NCBI GenBank assembly: GCA_963573305.1
Contig: OY754336.1
Location: 14,730,699-14,794,698, forward strand
Length of the DNA: 64,000 nt
Reading direction: 5' to 3'
Origin: Pyrrhosoma nymphula
Lineage: Eukaryota > Arthropoda > Insecta > Odonata > Coenagrionidae
Part shown: piece after piece, positions 31,981 through 44,022 of the stretch
How the letters are laid out: every line of letters begins with the position of its first letter
How positions within the stretch are numbered: the first letter of the stretch is position 1
Made by a program: the position numbers and the translations under genes
The notes under the pieces: generated by a model
Database searches by the model: none
What the model saw: only the letters and a program-made list of their open reading frames with translations
What the model was told of the DNA's origin: nothing

Positions 31981-33110
31981 TCAGTTGTAGTTACCTACGG
32001 TACTGATTTTTTTCCCTGCTCTTCGCTGTATTCGATCTATTTCAGAGATTAGTCCTACTTCGTAAGGGTCCCATATGCTAGCGGAAAACTCCAAGTGAGG
32101 TCTCACGAGTGAAAAATAACATCGCTCTTTAACCTTCTCGTCGCATTTTACTAATATTCTTTTGATAAATCCCAATTTGCGACTAGCCTGTCCGCAGATT
32201 TTCCGAACGTGTTTCCCCCAAGACAGGTCCTGAGTAAGGGTCACACCTAAGTATTTAACTGACTCTACATTTGATAAGTCTTTTTGATTAATTGTGTACG
32301 TTTCGTTGACCGAGTTATTCTTTTTCCAAAAATTCATAACAACGCACTTTTTAAAATTCAATTATAACTGCCAAGTATTGTACCATTCACCATCTAGGTC
32401 GTTTTGTAACGCAATCTTGTCCGACTCTTAGCCTAGATCCCTGTACAACACGGCGTCATCTGCGAAGAGGCGAATTTTGCTCGTAATAAGGGTAGTGATG
32501 TCATTAATATACATAAGGAACAATGAGGGACCGATGACACTTCCCTGGGGTACACCTGATGTTACTTTCACTACATCTGAACTAACGCCATCTAGAACTA
32601 CCCTCTGTTCGCGGTCGGCTAAGAACTCTTTTATCGAACATATTACGTCGTGGTGTATTCCGTAAGCTTCCAACTAAACGAGTAACTTCGAATGAAGGAC
32701 CTTATCGAAAGTTTTTCTGAAATCTAGAAATATTACGTCTACTTGGACAAGCTTTTCTCCCGAGGAAAGAATGTCGTGAAGGAAGAGGGCCCACTGGGTT
32801 TCGCAATACCTGCCTTTCCAGGATCCGTGCTGATTTGGCGTTAACAAGTTTTGACTATCCAAGTACCCCATAATCGAACTGACAATTATATGTTCCAACA
32901 TCTTGCACGAGATAGACGTAAGGGAAATCGGTCTATAGTTACTGGGCTCTTCCTTATCATCGCTTTTAAATATTGGTGTAACGTTCGCGATTTTCCAATC
33001 GTAAGGAACACGATGTTGTGTTAGAGATTTTTCAAATATTATTTTCTGGTACGATATTTCTGATGCTAATTCTTTATAAACTCGGGCGGTAATTTGATCG
33101 GGACCGGGTG
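31981..33110 (-). pseudogene. LINE reverse transcriptase and C-terminus
   Basis: From about 33110 the minus frame reads GPDQITARVYKEL, ANVTPIFK and NYRPISLTSISCKMLE (fingers motifs). Motif A is VIFLDFRKTFDKV (about 32700-32735), motif B is SGVPQGSVIGPSLFLMYIND, and motif C is LFADDAVLYRD with the catalytic pair at about 32455-32466. The C-terminal block VKYLGVTLTQDLSWGKH and HLEFSASIWDP (32361-31981) is typical of CR1/jockey-like elements. Stops at about 32674, 32428 and 32362 interrupt an otherwise well kept frame. Confidence 0.9.
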
Positions 33111-33176
33111 ATTTTTTTTGGAATTAATGGATTTCAGATGACTTTCTATTCCACGACTAGTGATATTAATAGACTG

Positions 33177-33216
33177 CAAGGGTGCTGCAATGCCGGATGG
33201 CATTGCAGCACCCTTG
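33177..33216. repeat. perfect 18-base-arm hairpin inside the LINE
   Basis: caagggtgctgcaatgcc at 33177-33194 and its exact reverse complement at 33199-33216 are separated by only ggat. It sits in the linker between endonuclease and reverse transcriptase, where the reading frame is disrupted. It may be a small inserted foldback or a local palindromic duplication. Confidence 0.85.
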
Positions 33217-33300
33217 AACTGCACTGTTCAAATCCTTTGAACGCCCCCGAAAAAAAATCCTCGGGAGTGTGAGGTGGCCCAGGGAAAGGAACTGCCCCCC

Positions 33301-34385
33301 CTACCCTGAATGTGTGATATTCACACGCCTGTGGCTTAGTCTGGGTTGAGCTCTACCATCATCTATCCAAACCAACCTTCGGGTTGAATCACTGAGAGTG
33401 AGTGCTTTTTGAAAGGCCTTAGCTGCTGTTTTCGCTTTCTTGTATTTTTCGCATAAATTCTTATGCTCCTCTTCGGGGAGAAGCTGACGTGCGTTCCTCA
33501 TTTTTGCGTGCCAGATTTGTTGTCGTTTGAGAGATTTCCGAACGTCCGCATTATACCACCTAGGTTCAGTATTGACCTTTTTAAGTTTACTTGGTAATGC
33601 GCTAGTTATGGCTAGTCGTGTGATGCTAAGAAAAGTATTCCATGTATAGTCATTACAACGGTTTTCACTAATATCACTAAATGTTTTGTACGAGGTCAAT
33701 AGCTCTCGTTTTAAACCTTCGAAATCCTCCTTGTGAAATAAGTATACCCTCCTCTTTATGGGTGCCTTTTTGTCAGTACTAATATGGAATCTAGCTTTTA
33801 CTGCTCTGTGATCACTAATTCCGTTCACTGTCACTACGTTAAGGACGCTTTCAGGTATGTTGGAAGCCAAAAGATCTAGAACATTGTTTCCTCTGGTCGG
33901 TGTTGTGACTAATTGATGTAAGGAATTGGATGTGAATGTGTGGAGTAGAGTGTCGCACAACTCCTTATCTTTGCCGCCATATTTGAAGCTATATGTCTTC
34001 CAGTCAATCGAGGGAACGTTGACATCACCACCGATAATTATGTTATTTTCGTTATTTTGACGTGTGAGACGTTTCACCTGTATATCCAACATTAGAACTG
34101 AATTGAAGTCTGTATCGGGTGGTTTATAATATAAGCAAATAAAAATTCTTTTTGTTGATCATTTAATGGAACACCACACACTTTCTAAATCATTATCTGG
34201 AAATATTTCGGCTCTGCTGACGAACTCATCTTTGACTGCGATAAATACTCCTCCTGTTCTCGCTGTTCGGTATTTTATGTATATTGCATATGATTTTGGG
34301 AAGATCCCGGTATCCGCAATTTCATTCGATAACCATTTTTCTATTCCTATTACTACATCAGCGTCCGTGCTCCCAATGATATGGT
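33301..34385 (-). pseudogene. LINE apurinic-type endonuclease domain
   Basis: Reading from about 34385: ADVVIGIEKWLSNEI, ARTGGVFIAVKDEF, then after a stop near 34150 LYYKPPDTD, IIIGGDVNVPSIDW (catalytic D and N) and VNGISDHRAVKA (catalytic D and H). These are the conserved blocks of the endonuclease that nicks target DNA. The frame then runs through the linker (PRWYNADVRKSLKRQQIWHA) to a stop at 33301. The ATG at 34092 is internal to the domain and is not a start. Confidence 0.88.
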
Positions 34386-34440
34386 GAAAATCACGTGACT
34401 CCTTAGTTACGTGATCGGGATTATCTCGAACGGTTCAAAC

Positions 34441-35754
34441 ACAATTCTCCTGGTCATAGCATATTGCTGGCGTAAATCTATTCTGCAGTCAGTTCACTAC
34501 CATGGTTTATTTCATTTGCGAAATATAAGAAATGCTAAGATTGTAACACTCATCTGGTAATTAACTTCAGAAACTATGATAAGTATGAACCATAATCGAG
34601 GAAAATATTTTAGTAGGCATGCATATTCTATCGTGGGAATTGTAAAGAACACTAAGCAATCTTCCCTTTTATCTCCATAGTTTGTTTTAAAATACATTTC
34701 CTCAAGTCACCTTTGAGCGTTTCAGAGGCAAACAATCGCTAACATCATCAACATTTATTTACTGTCGGCCTACCTAAACAAACTCCGGGAAACACTGCCT
34801 CGTTAGTTTTATATGGACTTGTATCGCGTAGGAGTGAAAGTGAATCCATCCTTTTTTTTATTTTCGCCCACCATAAAACCGTTTGACTACATTTGACGCG
34901 AAGCGGACGCTTATCCCGTGATAACAGCGGTGAGAAATAAAAAAACGAAACACGAAGCGTTTGCGTTTATCTGATTTTGTAATGAATTAAGCCCTCAGGC
35001 CTTAACTCCTCGGCTTTCACCTTCTCCTCCTCCACCTCTGCACCTCCCCACTCCCTCCCAGCCACCCACCGAGCCCCCTCCGTGCTGCAAATATCTCCCT
35101 AATTTGTCCGCCTTATACGTCCTTTCACTTCGCCTCCGTACGTGTAGCTAATAAAATGTTCGCATCGCTGCATGCAGGTTAAGGGACGAATTGGAACTTT
35201 CGCTTGCGATATTACAATCGACTTCCAGCCGCCACTTAAAAGGCGTTTTGAGGGAAAGAGTGGACCAATAGCTTGATGGAATAATAAACAATTAACTTTT
35301 TATACCTTGGGGCTTGCATCGGAAGTGAATGGGTTTTTAAGAATAATGTCCTTTCTGTTAAAAGCAATTTCAAATTCTCTTCATTCGATTATGTTTAATG
35401 AATCTTTGAGCCCCGAAAGTAAGTTTCGGCCTTCAATTGGTTAAATATCATATGAAAGTGTTTCACAGTGTCGCTTCCAGATTCTTGGTGAAAAAAATAG
35501 TTCATGCAACTCATTTGTGGAAATTAATTGGTATGAATTATACCAATATGGTATGGAATGTGGTTAATGGTCATGATAGCTGCAATCTTGCTTATGTTTG
35601 GCAAACCTTTGTTGTCATCCGTAATAGCGTTGAATCGAGGTCTTTGCTTGCAACTATGTTTTCACTTTTTTATTGGCTGCTTGTATAACGCTTAAAATGT
35701 TCTCCGAAACCAACTAAATATAGCTGCCAGTGTTATTATTTTAAAGGTGCAAAC
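34441..35754. other. no gene recognised
   Basis: Intergenic. A pyrimidine-rich patch lies at about 35015-35110. The 83-codon frame at 35437-35688 shows no motif. Confidence 0.45.
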
Positions 35755-35949
35755 TTTATATAGGTAATGAAGGATTTCAGGCTTTCCCGGCGAAGATTTA
35801 TATCAGGGATCTTTCGGGGTTTTCACCGGGTAGCTAGGTCCATGGCGGCCAACGTTTCGATGCTCGACTCGAGCATCGAAACGTTGGCCGCCATGGACCT
35901 AGCTACCCGGTGCAAACCTCGAAAGATCCCTGATATTTATATAGGTAAT
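35755..35949. mobile_element. snap-back PLE-type insertion with 14-bp TSD
   Basis: tttatataggtaat at 35755-35768 is repeated exactly at 35936-35949. The insert consists of about 31 unpaired bases (35769-35799, with caggctttcccggcgaag) and a 137-base palindrome (35800-35936) centred on 35868, with arms of 68 bases and only a few mismatches. Outward from the centre each strand reads a tcgagcatc stem, then GAAACGTTGGCC, the signature of hammerhead-type Penelope element ends. There is no coding capacity. The TSD shows it integrated as a unit. Confidence 0.85.
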
Positions 35950-37279
35950 ATTATACATACTGTGTAGAGCCTACTCTCAAATACATGGTGAGTCGGCAAT
36001 TGCCATTGATATATCTAGCAGCTCCTCGCAATAATTTTGAGGAGATTCGATCCTGATATTTGATTACTACTTATATTTGCTTACTGTAATTCCTTTCATT
36101 GCACTTTCTTTCCGGTATCATCGTTGGGTGAGGCAACACACATTTCACCCTTTGCCAGGTGATAAAGAGGCGGCAAAGAAACTAGTTGGCAGATGCACCA
36201 GGTAAAGACCTGATGAAGATGTGGTTTACTGCTGTCCCTAATGGGATCGCGAGCTTGCCTGCGTTACTTATGGATACGTTTTTCGTCCTCCAAATGCAAT
36301 TAAATACATATTTCTACCACTTCTTTTAGGGTTAGGCCCGAGAAAAAGAAGTTATTGCGTTGAGTTTCCTTAGAGACATGTGGGTAAAAAAGGTTGTTGG
36401 CGAAGGAAGTATTACTTACTGGTGCTTATACAACATGGTAATGCGAATATAAAATATTAATTTTGCATTTTATATTAACAATAGATATAAAATAATTTTC
36501 TTACACAAAGGCTATGAAGATGTATTGACGTGATAAGGCATTCATCTAAGTATCAAATGAACTACTTTGACAATTTTGCATAATCATTTTAACGAATTAG
36601 ATAACTTTTGCATCGATATTCATTTGATTTTCTTTGATTGGTCTTAGGATTATACTTCATCAACTATTAAATACTCAGTGAATCTGAATGAACAGCTTTT
36701 TTGGCTAATGCAAGCAAACTTTTAGGTTAAGTTTGATTTTTGAAATGGTTTCATTAGCAGGTATTTAAACGGGATAGTTGAAGTATGTAAAATTAAATTT
36801 AAGATTCATTGCTATGAAATATATAACCAATTTCTGACGTTTAATATGTTCCATAAATAAGATATAATTTCCTGCTATACAAATATATTCCAATTCTGTC
36901 ATTCAGCTTCTACCTGCATGTGTTATCAATCATTTGTATACTGAACTTAGGCCCAAGAGATTGAGTATTAGTTACCGTGGTCTCATTCCTGCCGTGACAT
37001 ACCCTGGTCCTGGATCATTACCATAACAAAACTGGCATTAACCTCACTATGGCTCCGGTACGTTGAGAAAATGGAGCGGTTCTGCATTTTCTTCTCTTTA
37101 CCTATTTATATGAATGATAGGGAAAAAGGGCCGTGACGTCGTTCCAACATCCTTTACGTCCTTAATTTTAAAAAATTCTTATCCCTGGAAACGTCCTCTC
37201 CCGGCTCCCTTTTCTCGAAGGACGTGCTTGCGCGGTACTTTTAATAATAAAACGTGATAGCGTCAAAGTCGACGCGTTG
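35950..37279. other. no gene recognised
   Basis: AT-rich. The phrase cctgatgaagatgtgg at about 36208 resembles the first half of a hammerhead motif but lacks the GAAA half. Nothing else supportable was seen. Confidence 0.4.
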
Positions 37280-37800
37280 TAGTTCTCCCCTCTCTTTAAA
37301 ATGCTTCTCCTCTCATCCCCATTTTCACCAGCCCAGCCCCCCCCGTAAATTCCCTGGGCAATGTAAAACGCCGCCCTTCCCTGCATCTCTTCCTTTACCT
37401 TCCCCCTCTTCATCTCTCCCCTCCCCTCCTTATTGGGGAAATCTTTGCGGATTTGCGATTTGGCGAAGCGGGAGAGAGGGGGTGGATGTGGGTGTATGTC
37501 TGGGTGGAGTGGGGGAGAGAGGGGAGAGAGTGCGGGTGGGGGGGGGGAGTTGGAGGGGAATAGAGGGAAGGTGTTCCTTATGTGGTGGTGGGGTTGAGTA
37601 TGGCGAGCGGCGGGGCTTGGGGAGAGAGGGTTGGTGGGGCGGGGGTGTCTTCACGGTGAGGTGTGGAGGGGAGGAGGGGCAGACACGGAGAGGAGAAACT
37701 GCGCATATTCCCTGGAAAGGTCGAGGGGGCGAGTAAGAGTAGCGAGAGGGGGGATGTTTGGCTGTCTGGGAAATAAGAGGAAGAGGGAGAGGGACAGCAT
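37280..37800. promoter_or_regulatory. strand-asymmetric GC-rich patch
   Basis: Pyrimidine-rich to about 37435, then strongly purine/G-rich to about 37800, with a G9 run at about 37539. The open frames on both strands (up to 160 codons) are Gly/Arg- or Pro/Ser-rich and coincide with low complexity, so no protein is called. Confidence 0.25.
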
Positions 37801-38755
37801 AAATGAAGGGGAAGACAGATGTAAAATTTGAAAGGATTTTGTTGGTAGCCGCTAGAGACTCGAATGTTATAAGCTAGGCTACGTTTACTAGAAAAAAAAT
37901 CGTATTGAATGAGTTTCAGGTGCGTCCGTAAGGTATTACTTTACCTCCTCATGTAGAACACACAAGAGCGAAATAATAAGAGAAATTCGCTTCGAAACAG
38001 TTTGGTTAAAGAGTTATTTCTTCAAACACACCATTAGTCACCACACCAAAACAGCGAGACTCTAGTCCGTAAAACCACGTCTCCTTTTTCGTCCTTTCCA
38101 TCTTCCAATACTATTTCTCATCATATTCCTTTTTGTGGCTGGTGTCCTAACAGTCCCTGCCACACCCCCCTGAGGTAGCTCGCGGGGTAGTACGTTGGTG
38201 TGTGGAGGGGGAGTGGCGGGAAAAAGGGTGGATTAAGGGTTGGTTCCCAGAAGGAGATGGCCGAGAAACTCCTCCCCCACATTCAATCCTTTACCTCCTC
38301 CCACCCTGCTCCACGGTAACGTTTACCCCCTTCGTACTCTCCCCCCCCCTCCTTAACCCTATCTGCTCTTTCTTTTTCTCTATCCTGTACTATCCCAGAC
38401 GCCGCTCCACTCATGCATTATTAGTTCAACAGGGAACACACCCTTGGCGGTATCTCTTCCTAAATACATCGCCCTAATTCAAATATGGACGCCGCTATTA
38501 AACATTCGCTTCTGCTGCACCTTTTCGCATTTGAGAGGTCGGCGTAATTTCAGAGCAGAAACGGCGTGTGCGGCGTAATTTTAATGCCTTATCATCCGGA
38601 GTGCGGCGGGTAAACATTCCACGCTCTTACGCATGAGAACTTACTCCCGTAGGCTCACGTCTTCCATTAATTCCCGCTTACTATTCCCTTGAAGTCAAAT
38701 GAAACCTATTCATGTCGCAATCAATACAACACGGACGAAGCAGGGTCTGGAAAGA
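37801..38755. other. no gene recognised
   Basis: Mixed sequence with a C-rich run at about 38341. The 91-codon frame at 38202-38477 is low complexity. Confidence 0.4.
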
Positions 38756-38880
38756 ATGCCAAAGTAAATATAAAACAATAAATGAAGATGTATCTCGATA
38801 CTTTCCACTTTTGTATTTGTTCATTTCGGCCAAGTTTTCGTCAGATGTCTTTTTCAAGGTAAATTGACATTTTTCAAGAA
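38756..38880 (-). repeat. PLE-type hammerhead-like motif
   Basis: The minus strand reads CCTTGAAAAAGACATCTGAC and then GAAAACTTGGCC, followed by an AT-rich tail. The order of a CTTGA-type block, spacer and GAAAAC-TTGG parallels the ends of the Penelope-type insertions elsewhere in this window. The core is degenerate and no TSD was found. Confidence 0.35.
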
Positions 38881-39099
38881 TCTTACGAAATCCTGGTCGG
38901 TTTTATATTTGAATAAAACGTTGCGGAAAGTACCATAAATACCAATCTTAACTCGGAAGCGTTTCCGCTTAGTGAATCCTTGCTAAGTGCCATTTAAAAC
39001 AATTAAATAAATTTTAACGACAACAATTATCCGTAATATTTAAAGTTATGTTATGATATTCCCTTGAGTAAAATGGAAGTGTTATATGAAGCGGTTGGA

Positions 39100-39660
39100 G
39101 AAACACTCATAATGAGACAGTAGTGGTTGAGAGGGGAGTGCGGGTTAACATTAGGACCAGATACACGGAGAAACTTCCTCATGGGCGTCCAAGGAAAAAT
39201 AAAAGGAATTAAAAAGTTGATGCGCGCATACGGACGGAAGACAAGAGATGAGACTCCCTTGTGCGGGCTAATTTTCGCCGGCAAGATTGTTTCTCGTCCC
39301 CCTCGCCCTCCCTCCGCCCCCCCCCGTCGCCCCACCCACCCACCCCCTAGCAGCCCCTGTTTCCATCTCCTTCCTTGTTTAGGCCGACCACTTCCCTCCA
39401 CTCCTCCTCCTGCGAGAGCCACCAGTTCCACTCCGCGGTTTTCTTTTCCACGGCCTCCTCCGTCTTTTCTCGTTGACTCCGCCGAGGAAAATCGTTAAAC
39501 CCTCCCCTCTCACGCGCTGCATCTCTCTCTCCCTCTTCCTTCCTTCGTATCTCCCAGACGCCCGTTGGAGTTCTCATTCTTCTCTCCGCCCAAGTTGCCT
39601 CTCTCGTCGTTCTTATAGGTAACTTTAGCTCTCTATCTCTCTTATCTTTTATTCTCTCTC
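39100..39660. promoter_or_regulatory. C-rich low-complexity patch
   Basis: A run of C/T-rich sequence from about 39295 to 39660 yields Pro/Ser frames on one strand and Glu/Arg/Gly frames on the other. No domain is visible. Confidence 0.2.
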
Positions 39661-41879
39661 TCTCCTGCATGTTTCAGTCACACTTTAAAATTACCTGTTA
39701 TGTATTTATCAAGCGGATGGCAGCACGGTACTCGGAAGAATATGTTGGGAATGTGGCTATTTCGGAGACCAGGCAGAGGATTTTACGCATGTACATGCAT
39801 CTGCGTTAACGGGAAATGTTCAGCGGCGCCGTCGCTATCGACGCGCTCCGCGTCCAATTTCCGAAGCTACCGAAGCCGTGTCACCCACCGCGACCATAGA
39901 GGTCCTGCTCGATGGCTAACTAGACGCCCTTGATGAGAGTGATGTCTTCACTTGTACTTCCTCTAGGTGTTCTGGTGAATACAGGCCATCAGAAAGTTTA
40001 CTTGAACTTCATTTCTTATTTTTCATTTGCCACAACAAATATTGCATAAAGCCAGATATTTTAGCTGAAATAGGCAAATGTAGACGATGGCTTTCGTTTT
40101 GTGCCAAATTGACGCGCAGTACATCGGATGCACGTGAAGCATCACGCGAGAAACTTCGCCTGGCGATCAACTTGGCCGCCTGAAGTTGTGGGCTTCCCCA
40201 CACCCTCGCTTCGACCATGCTCAGCGCCAACTTAACCTAATGCTCGTATCTTATGTTGGTCGTGTACCCGTTCGGAGGAGACCACATTTATTTCAATTGG
40301 GTGATTGGTGACGAAGTAGTAGTTTCGGAATGGACCACCCTGCAATCGCTTTCCGTCCTGGCACCTCATCGTTAGTTTCATTTGAATGATGTTTCCACGT
40401 CAAAGCTAAAAGACAGATATTTGATCATATTTGTTTAGACTTCATCTTGACTACGTTCGTGAATATTTGGAAACCATCTCAGATACATTTAATATAAAAA
40501 AGAAACGGGAGATCTTAGGGATGCACTGATGTTGGAAGGTTTGTTGTTGTGGTATTTAATTGTCCGACGCTCGTTGTTTATCCGCAATGCCGAAGTTACT
40601 AAAACGTTTCAGCTATCACGTATTTGTTACCAATTTGGAGGATACTCTTACCACACTAATTGTTGGCAAGGCTAAAACAGGCCGTCCAATGGATATTCTT
40701 ATAATATTTTAATAATATTATAATTAAAACAACTTTTATCTCAGTGTGGTTAGTCATCTTATCATAACCAAATAGGATTGTTTTTCTATCTCGCCTCTCA
40801 CGGTCATAAACAAACGAGCGAAACATACACACTTGTAACCTTCATCATATCTCTCTGCCGATTCAATTTTCCTTTCCTCATCGTTTTTCATGCATCAAGA
40901 AAATAGTGAGCGATGCTAAAATAATGTCACGTGAAAGACTGGAGTGGTCAGGTGAAGTAAGTGTGGTTGGGGTGCGGCTGAGAACCAATCCTTGGATCAA
41001 TAATGACTCCTATTGATTCTCATACACTTGTCTAGTGAGCCGGCACCCAACCCCTTAGACCCTTTTCTGCCGACCTCAGTGGAGACGGAATTACACGTCA
41101 TTGCTTTTTAACACTGAGGTCGTAGTTTTAAGTACTTCGTAGGTGTTGATGCATCATCACGGTAATTGTGTCATTTACGAGTTAATTGCGGGAAACAACT
41201 GTGTATCTCAAAGTTCGCTCGAAGACAGAGACGTCACTATCGTTAGGTATCAACAGGATTCAGCTCGGAGGGAAATGTGTTGATGTGAATCCTTATACCT
41301 TTCTCCGTCATTGCCTCCCAATCCTTTCTCTGTGAAGGTAGTAAGAGCGAGATAGTGCCCTAGTCATAATGGAGACCATATTCGAATTTTATTTTTTAAT
41401 TTCAGAATCTGTTAGAAGTACATATGAAGTAAATATATAGTAAGTATTAACGGCGCAAAAATATAGTTATATTTGACAAAAAGTCTGTGTAATTCAATAT
41501 ATATTGCTACATAAGTCTCTAAGTTCACTCATTTTTTCACGCCGTATGGGTAAAAAGCCATAAAACAGAACGTTTTCCTGCGATTCTGTAAAAATTGCTG
41601 CGGTGAGTAGTAGATTAATTGATAGTGTAAATAGTGGATAAAACGGAACCGAGAAATAGTTGAAAAAACACCGTTAGTTTTTTGACGAAATCTAGTTGTT
41701 AGAAGTTCCTAATTTTTTCAAATCTCCCTCCGGAGCACACAGCCGTAATGTATCCCATGTAAAACAGCTCATATTTGTAGGAAAATTGCTCGAAAAGTAA
41801 GGGAGTTTTTTTCTTAAAAAAGACGTCAAATTCATCAAATTCTAGGTGAATTGATACATCGCTCATACTACCTTAAATA
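39661..41879. other. no gene recognised
   Basis: Intergenic. A short AT palindrome (ataatattttaataatatta) lies at about 40701. The 73-codon minus frame at 40009-40230 has no recognisable motif. Confidence 0.4.
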
Positions 41880-42335
41880 TTTTTCTTTACGACGTGCTTT
41901 TGCCGCGCGCTCTACCTCCCCGTTTCTTCTCCCTCCTCTTCGCCCCTGCATTGGTGTGCGCGGGGTCGCACAGTGGACTCGAAGAGGAGCGGGTGGTGCT
42001 TCCTTTGAAATGGCCCTTTCCCTCAACCCTTCTCGGCCCACCCAACCACCGCCTCAGCGACCGGGACCCGGAGAGCATTCGTCTCGCCGGGTTTTCCCGC
42101 TTGCCTTGCCGCCCCGCTCTTCTCCCTCGTCGAAGGGGAGGAGACTTCTTAGTGACGGCAGGCCAGGAGGAGCCAGGCGCCTCCGCCGCCGGGAGACTCG
42201 GCCGCGGGCGCCCAGACAGCGTGTCGGCGTCGGTAAGGATTTTGAAAACGGGAGTCGAGATGGTGGGATGCTCCCTTCATGCTCACTCACGAGGATCTCA
42301 CCCTCTCTTTGGAGTAGATGGGGAGAGAGTTTCGT
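41880..42335. promoter_or_regulatory. CpG-rich patch
   Basis: GC- and CpG-rich block with open frames of 163 and 152 codons on the same strand in two phases and another on the opposite strand. This is what stop-poor GC-rich DNA gives. A donor-like cggtaagg at about 42229 could end an untranslated exon, but no partner exon is identifiable. Confidence 0.25.
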
Positions 42336-42869
42336 CCTTTAGGCATTCATAAAAAATGTCTCGAAAGGTTGAAGAACTGATGCAACACATCATAACAGGA
42401 GTGCGGTGCACATGTTTTATCTCATTATAAAATTAATTTTGCCAGACGAAAACCGCGATAAACCGCAATGAATCGCAATGCGATTTATCGCATAGCTCGG
42501 CGGTTCCTGTGTGACTTTTGTATGATGAAAGGCACGATTTGTAGAATATTGCATTGTATCGTAATTCGGTTTTTAGCATAACTTACAGTTACATTACAAT
42601 TACTCCGACGCATCGGAATCGATGTATCGGGTTATCGCGCGCCCTACTTCAGGAGAGGAAATCGTTCGGCTCGATTGAGGGTGAGCGTTCTCGAGCTCCT
42701 AAAATGGAGGACACAAGAGGGAGTAGGAAATTCTGTCAATGTTTATCATGTTAAGAGCACAGGGGGTTGAGTGCGAAAAGCTTTTCATTTATATTTTCCC
42801 CAATTCACGAATGCTTCGCGAGACATTTTGCGACAATTATTTCCGGTCGCCCGAGGACTCTCAAAAAAG

Positions 42870-43235
42870 CAAATGAGTCTGGTGGGGAGTGGGAGGTGGG
42901 AGGGGGTTTTGCAGAGACTGGGGCGGAGGGGAAGTTGCTGATGAATGTTTTGACGGCGTCCTGCGCCAGGTATCAGCCCGTGAAGATAGGAGGGCGGGCG
43001 GGCGGACTGCGGGGGCCGGAGGGGAAGGAGGAGAGAGAGGTGAAGAGGTGGCGGGGAGAGGCGAGGTGGTGGCGTGGCGGTGGAGGGAAGAATTTCGGCG
43101 GGGTGGGGTACTAGGGGAGGGGGCCGCTCCGAAAACCCCCGTCTGTTCGGGGTCTTTCCGCAGCCGGCCTGGGAGCGCTTGTGGCGTCGCGAATTTGTGT
43201 TGGTTGGTGGGGGCGGGACTTTTCCTCGTAGGCAT
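42870..43235. promoter_or_regulatory. G-rich CpG patch
   Basis: Purine/G-rich sequence with many CpG. Open frames on both strands are low complexity (Gly/Glu/Arg on one, Pro/Ser/Thr on the other). No protein is called. Confidence 0.25.
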
Positions 43236-43763
43236 GGCTGTACTATATTCGCATTTCAGCCATTTGCACTCTAATGTCGCGTTGAAAAATACCCATTACA
43301 CTCTTCGAACATTGCATATTACATGAATTCGCTTATTGCATGATAACGCGTGTAACGATATCGTCAACTTTATATCGCACGGGACATCACTTTCATATCA
43401 CAGCTAGCTGTGCCTGGCATGCGTTGCAATGACTCTTTGTATTTCTAAGTAGGCACACACAGATAGCCGACATTTACAAAATAAATGAAGGACAATGATT
43501 TTTTGTGTACTCTCAAAATAAAATATTCTATCTTGAAGTCCTCATTGATTTCCATACTTTCCATTGCTTGGCCCACAAATCTTTTCTGAGTTCAGAATCG
43601 GTCCCTAAACGAATCTGAAACATAGTCCATTGAATTCCTCGTACCTACACCGGAATTCGTACCGCCCAAATAATGGCATGAGTTTCTATTCCATGCCTAT
43701 GCTGCGGTTTCCAAGTAAATAAATAATTTAGTGCAAATATTTTAGATTTTTTAGCTTTAAAAT

Positions 43764-43940
43764 CCAATGGGAAAAAGCGAACCGTATACGAAAAATCGAA
43801 TGCTAGAATTCAAAACCTTGTTCTTTAAGTTATCTAATTATAAGAATTTAAAAAACAATATCATGAGTGTAAGTAATTTAAAAAAAGCAAACAAAGAGAC
43901 CGCCGTACCAAATCTTATTCTACGTACAAATAAAATAAGT
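43764..43940 (+). repeat. diverged duplicate, copy 1
   Basis: Shares an ordered series of blocks with 44407-44580: an ccaatggg/ttaatgga start, gaacc-gtatacgaaaa, gaattcaaa, then atcatgagtgtaagtaa and a ccgtacc end. Identity is visibly low, perhaps 60-70% by eye. The repeat family is unknown. Confidence 0.45.
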
Positions 43941-43956
43941 AACTTTTAAAATAAAT

Positions 43957-44022
43957 TCTGTCTCACTGATATGAATCTGATGCACGCAATATTATGTCTC
44001 ACTGATACTATTCTGATGCACG
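43957..44022 (+). repeat. 36-bp tandem duplication
   Basis: tgtctcactgata and tctgatgcacg recur in order at 43957-43986 and 43993-44022, a period of 36 bases with few changes. Confidence 0.75.

Larger units (their letters stand above)
31981..34440 (-). mobile_element. CR1/jockey-type LINE, decayed
   Basis: A non-LTR retrotransposon on the minus strand with endonuclease, reverse transcriptase and C-terminal region in order. The readable parts remain in one frame over most of their length, broken by in-frame stops near 32362, 32428 and 32674 and a disrupted stretch at 33110-33300. ORF1 and the 5' UTR are not recognisable beyond about 34440, so the copy is probably 5' truncated. Clade assignment (CR1/jockey group rather than RTE) is by motif recognition. 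Confidence 0.85.

Noticed and set aside
36190..36240. Another hammerhead-type PLE end (cctgatgaagatgtgg)
   Set aside because: Only the CTGATGA half is present, with no following stem and GAAA block.
37254..37736. 160-codon Gly/Arg-rich frame
   Set aside because: It follows the G-rich low-complexity tract exactly, and the opposite strand is also open.
41851..42352. 163- and 152-codon plus frames
   Set aside because: Two phases are open over the same bases, compositionally biased, with no motif. Treated as a CpG-rich patch.
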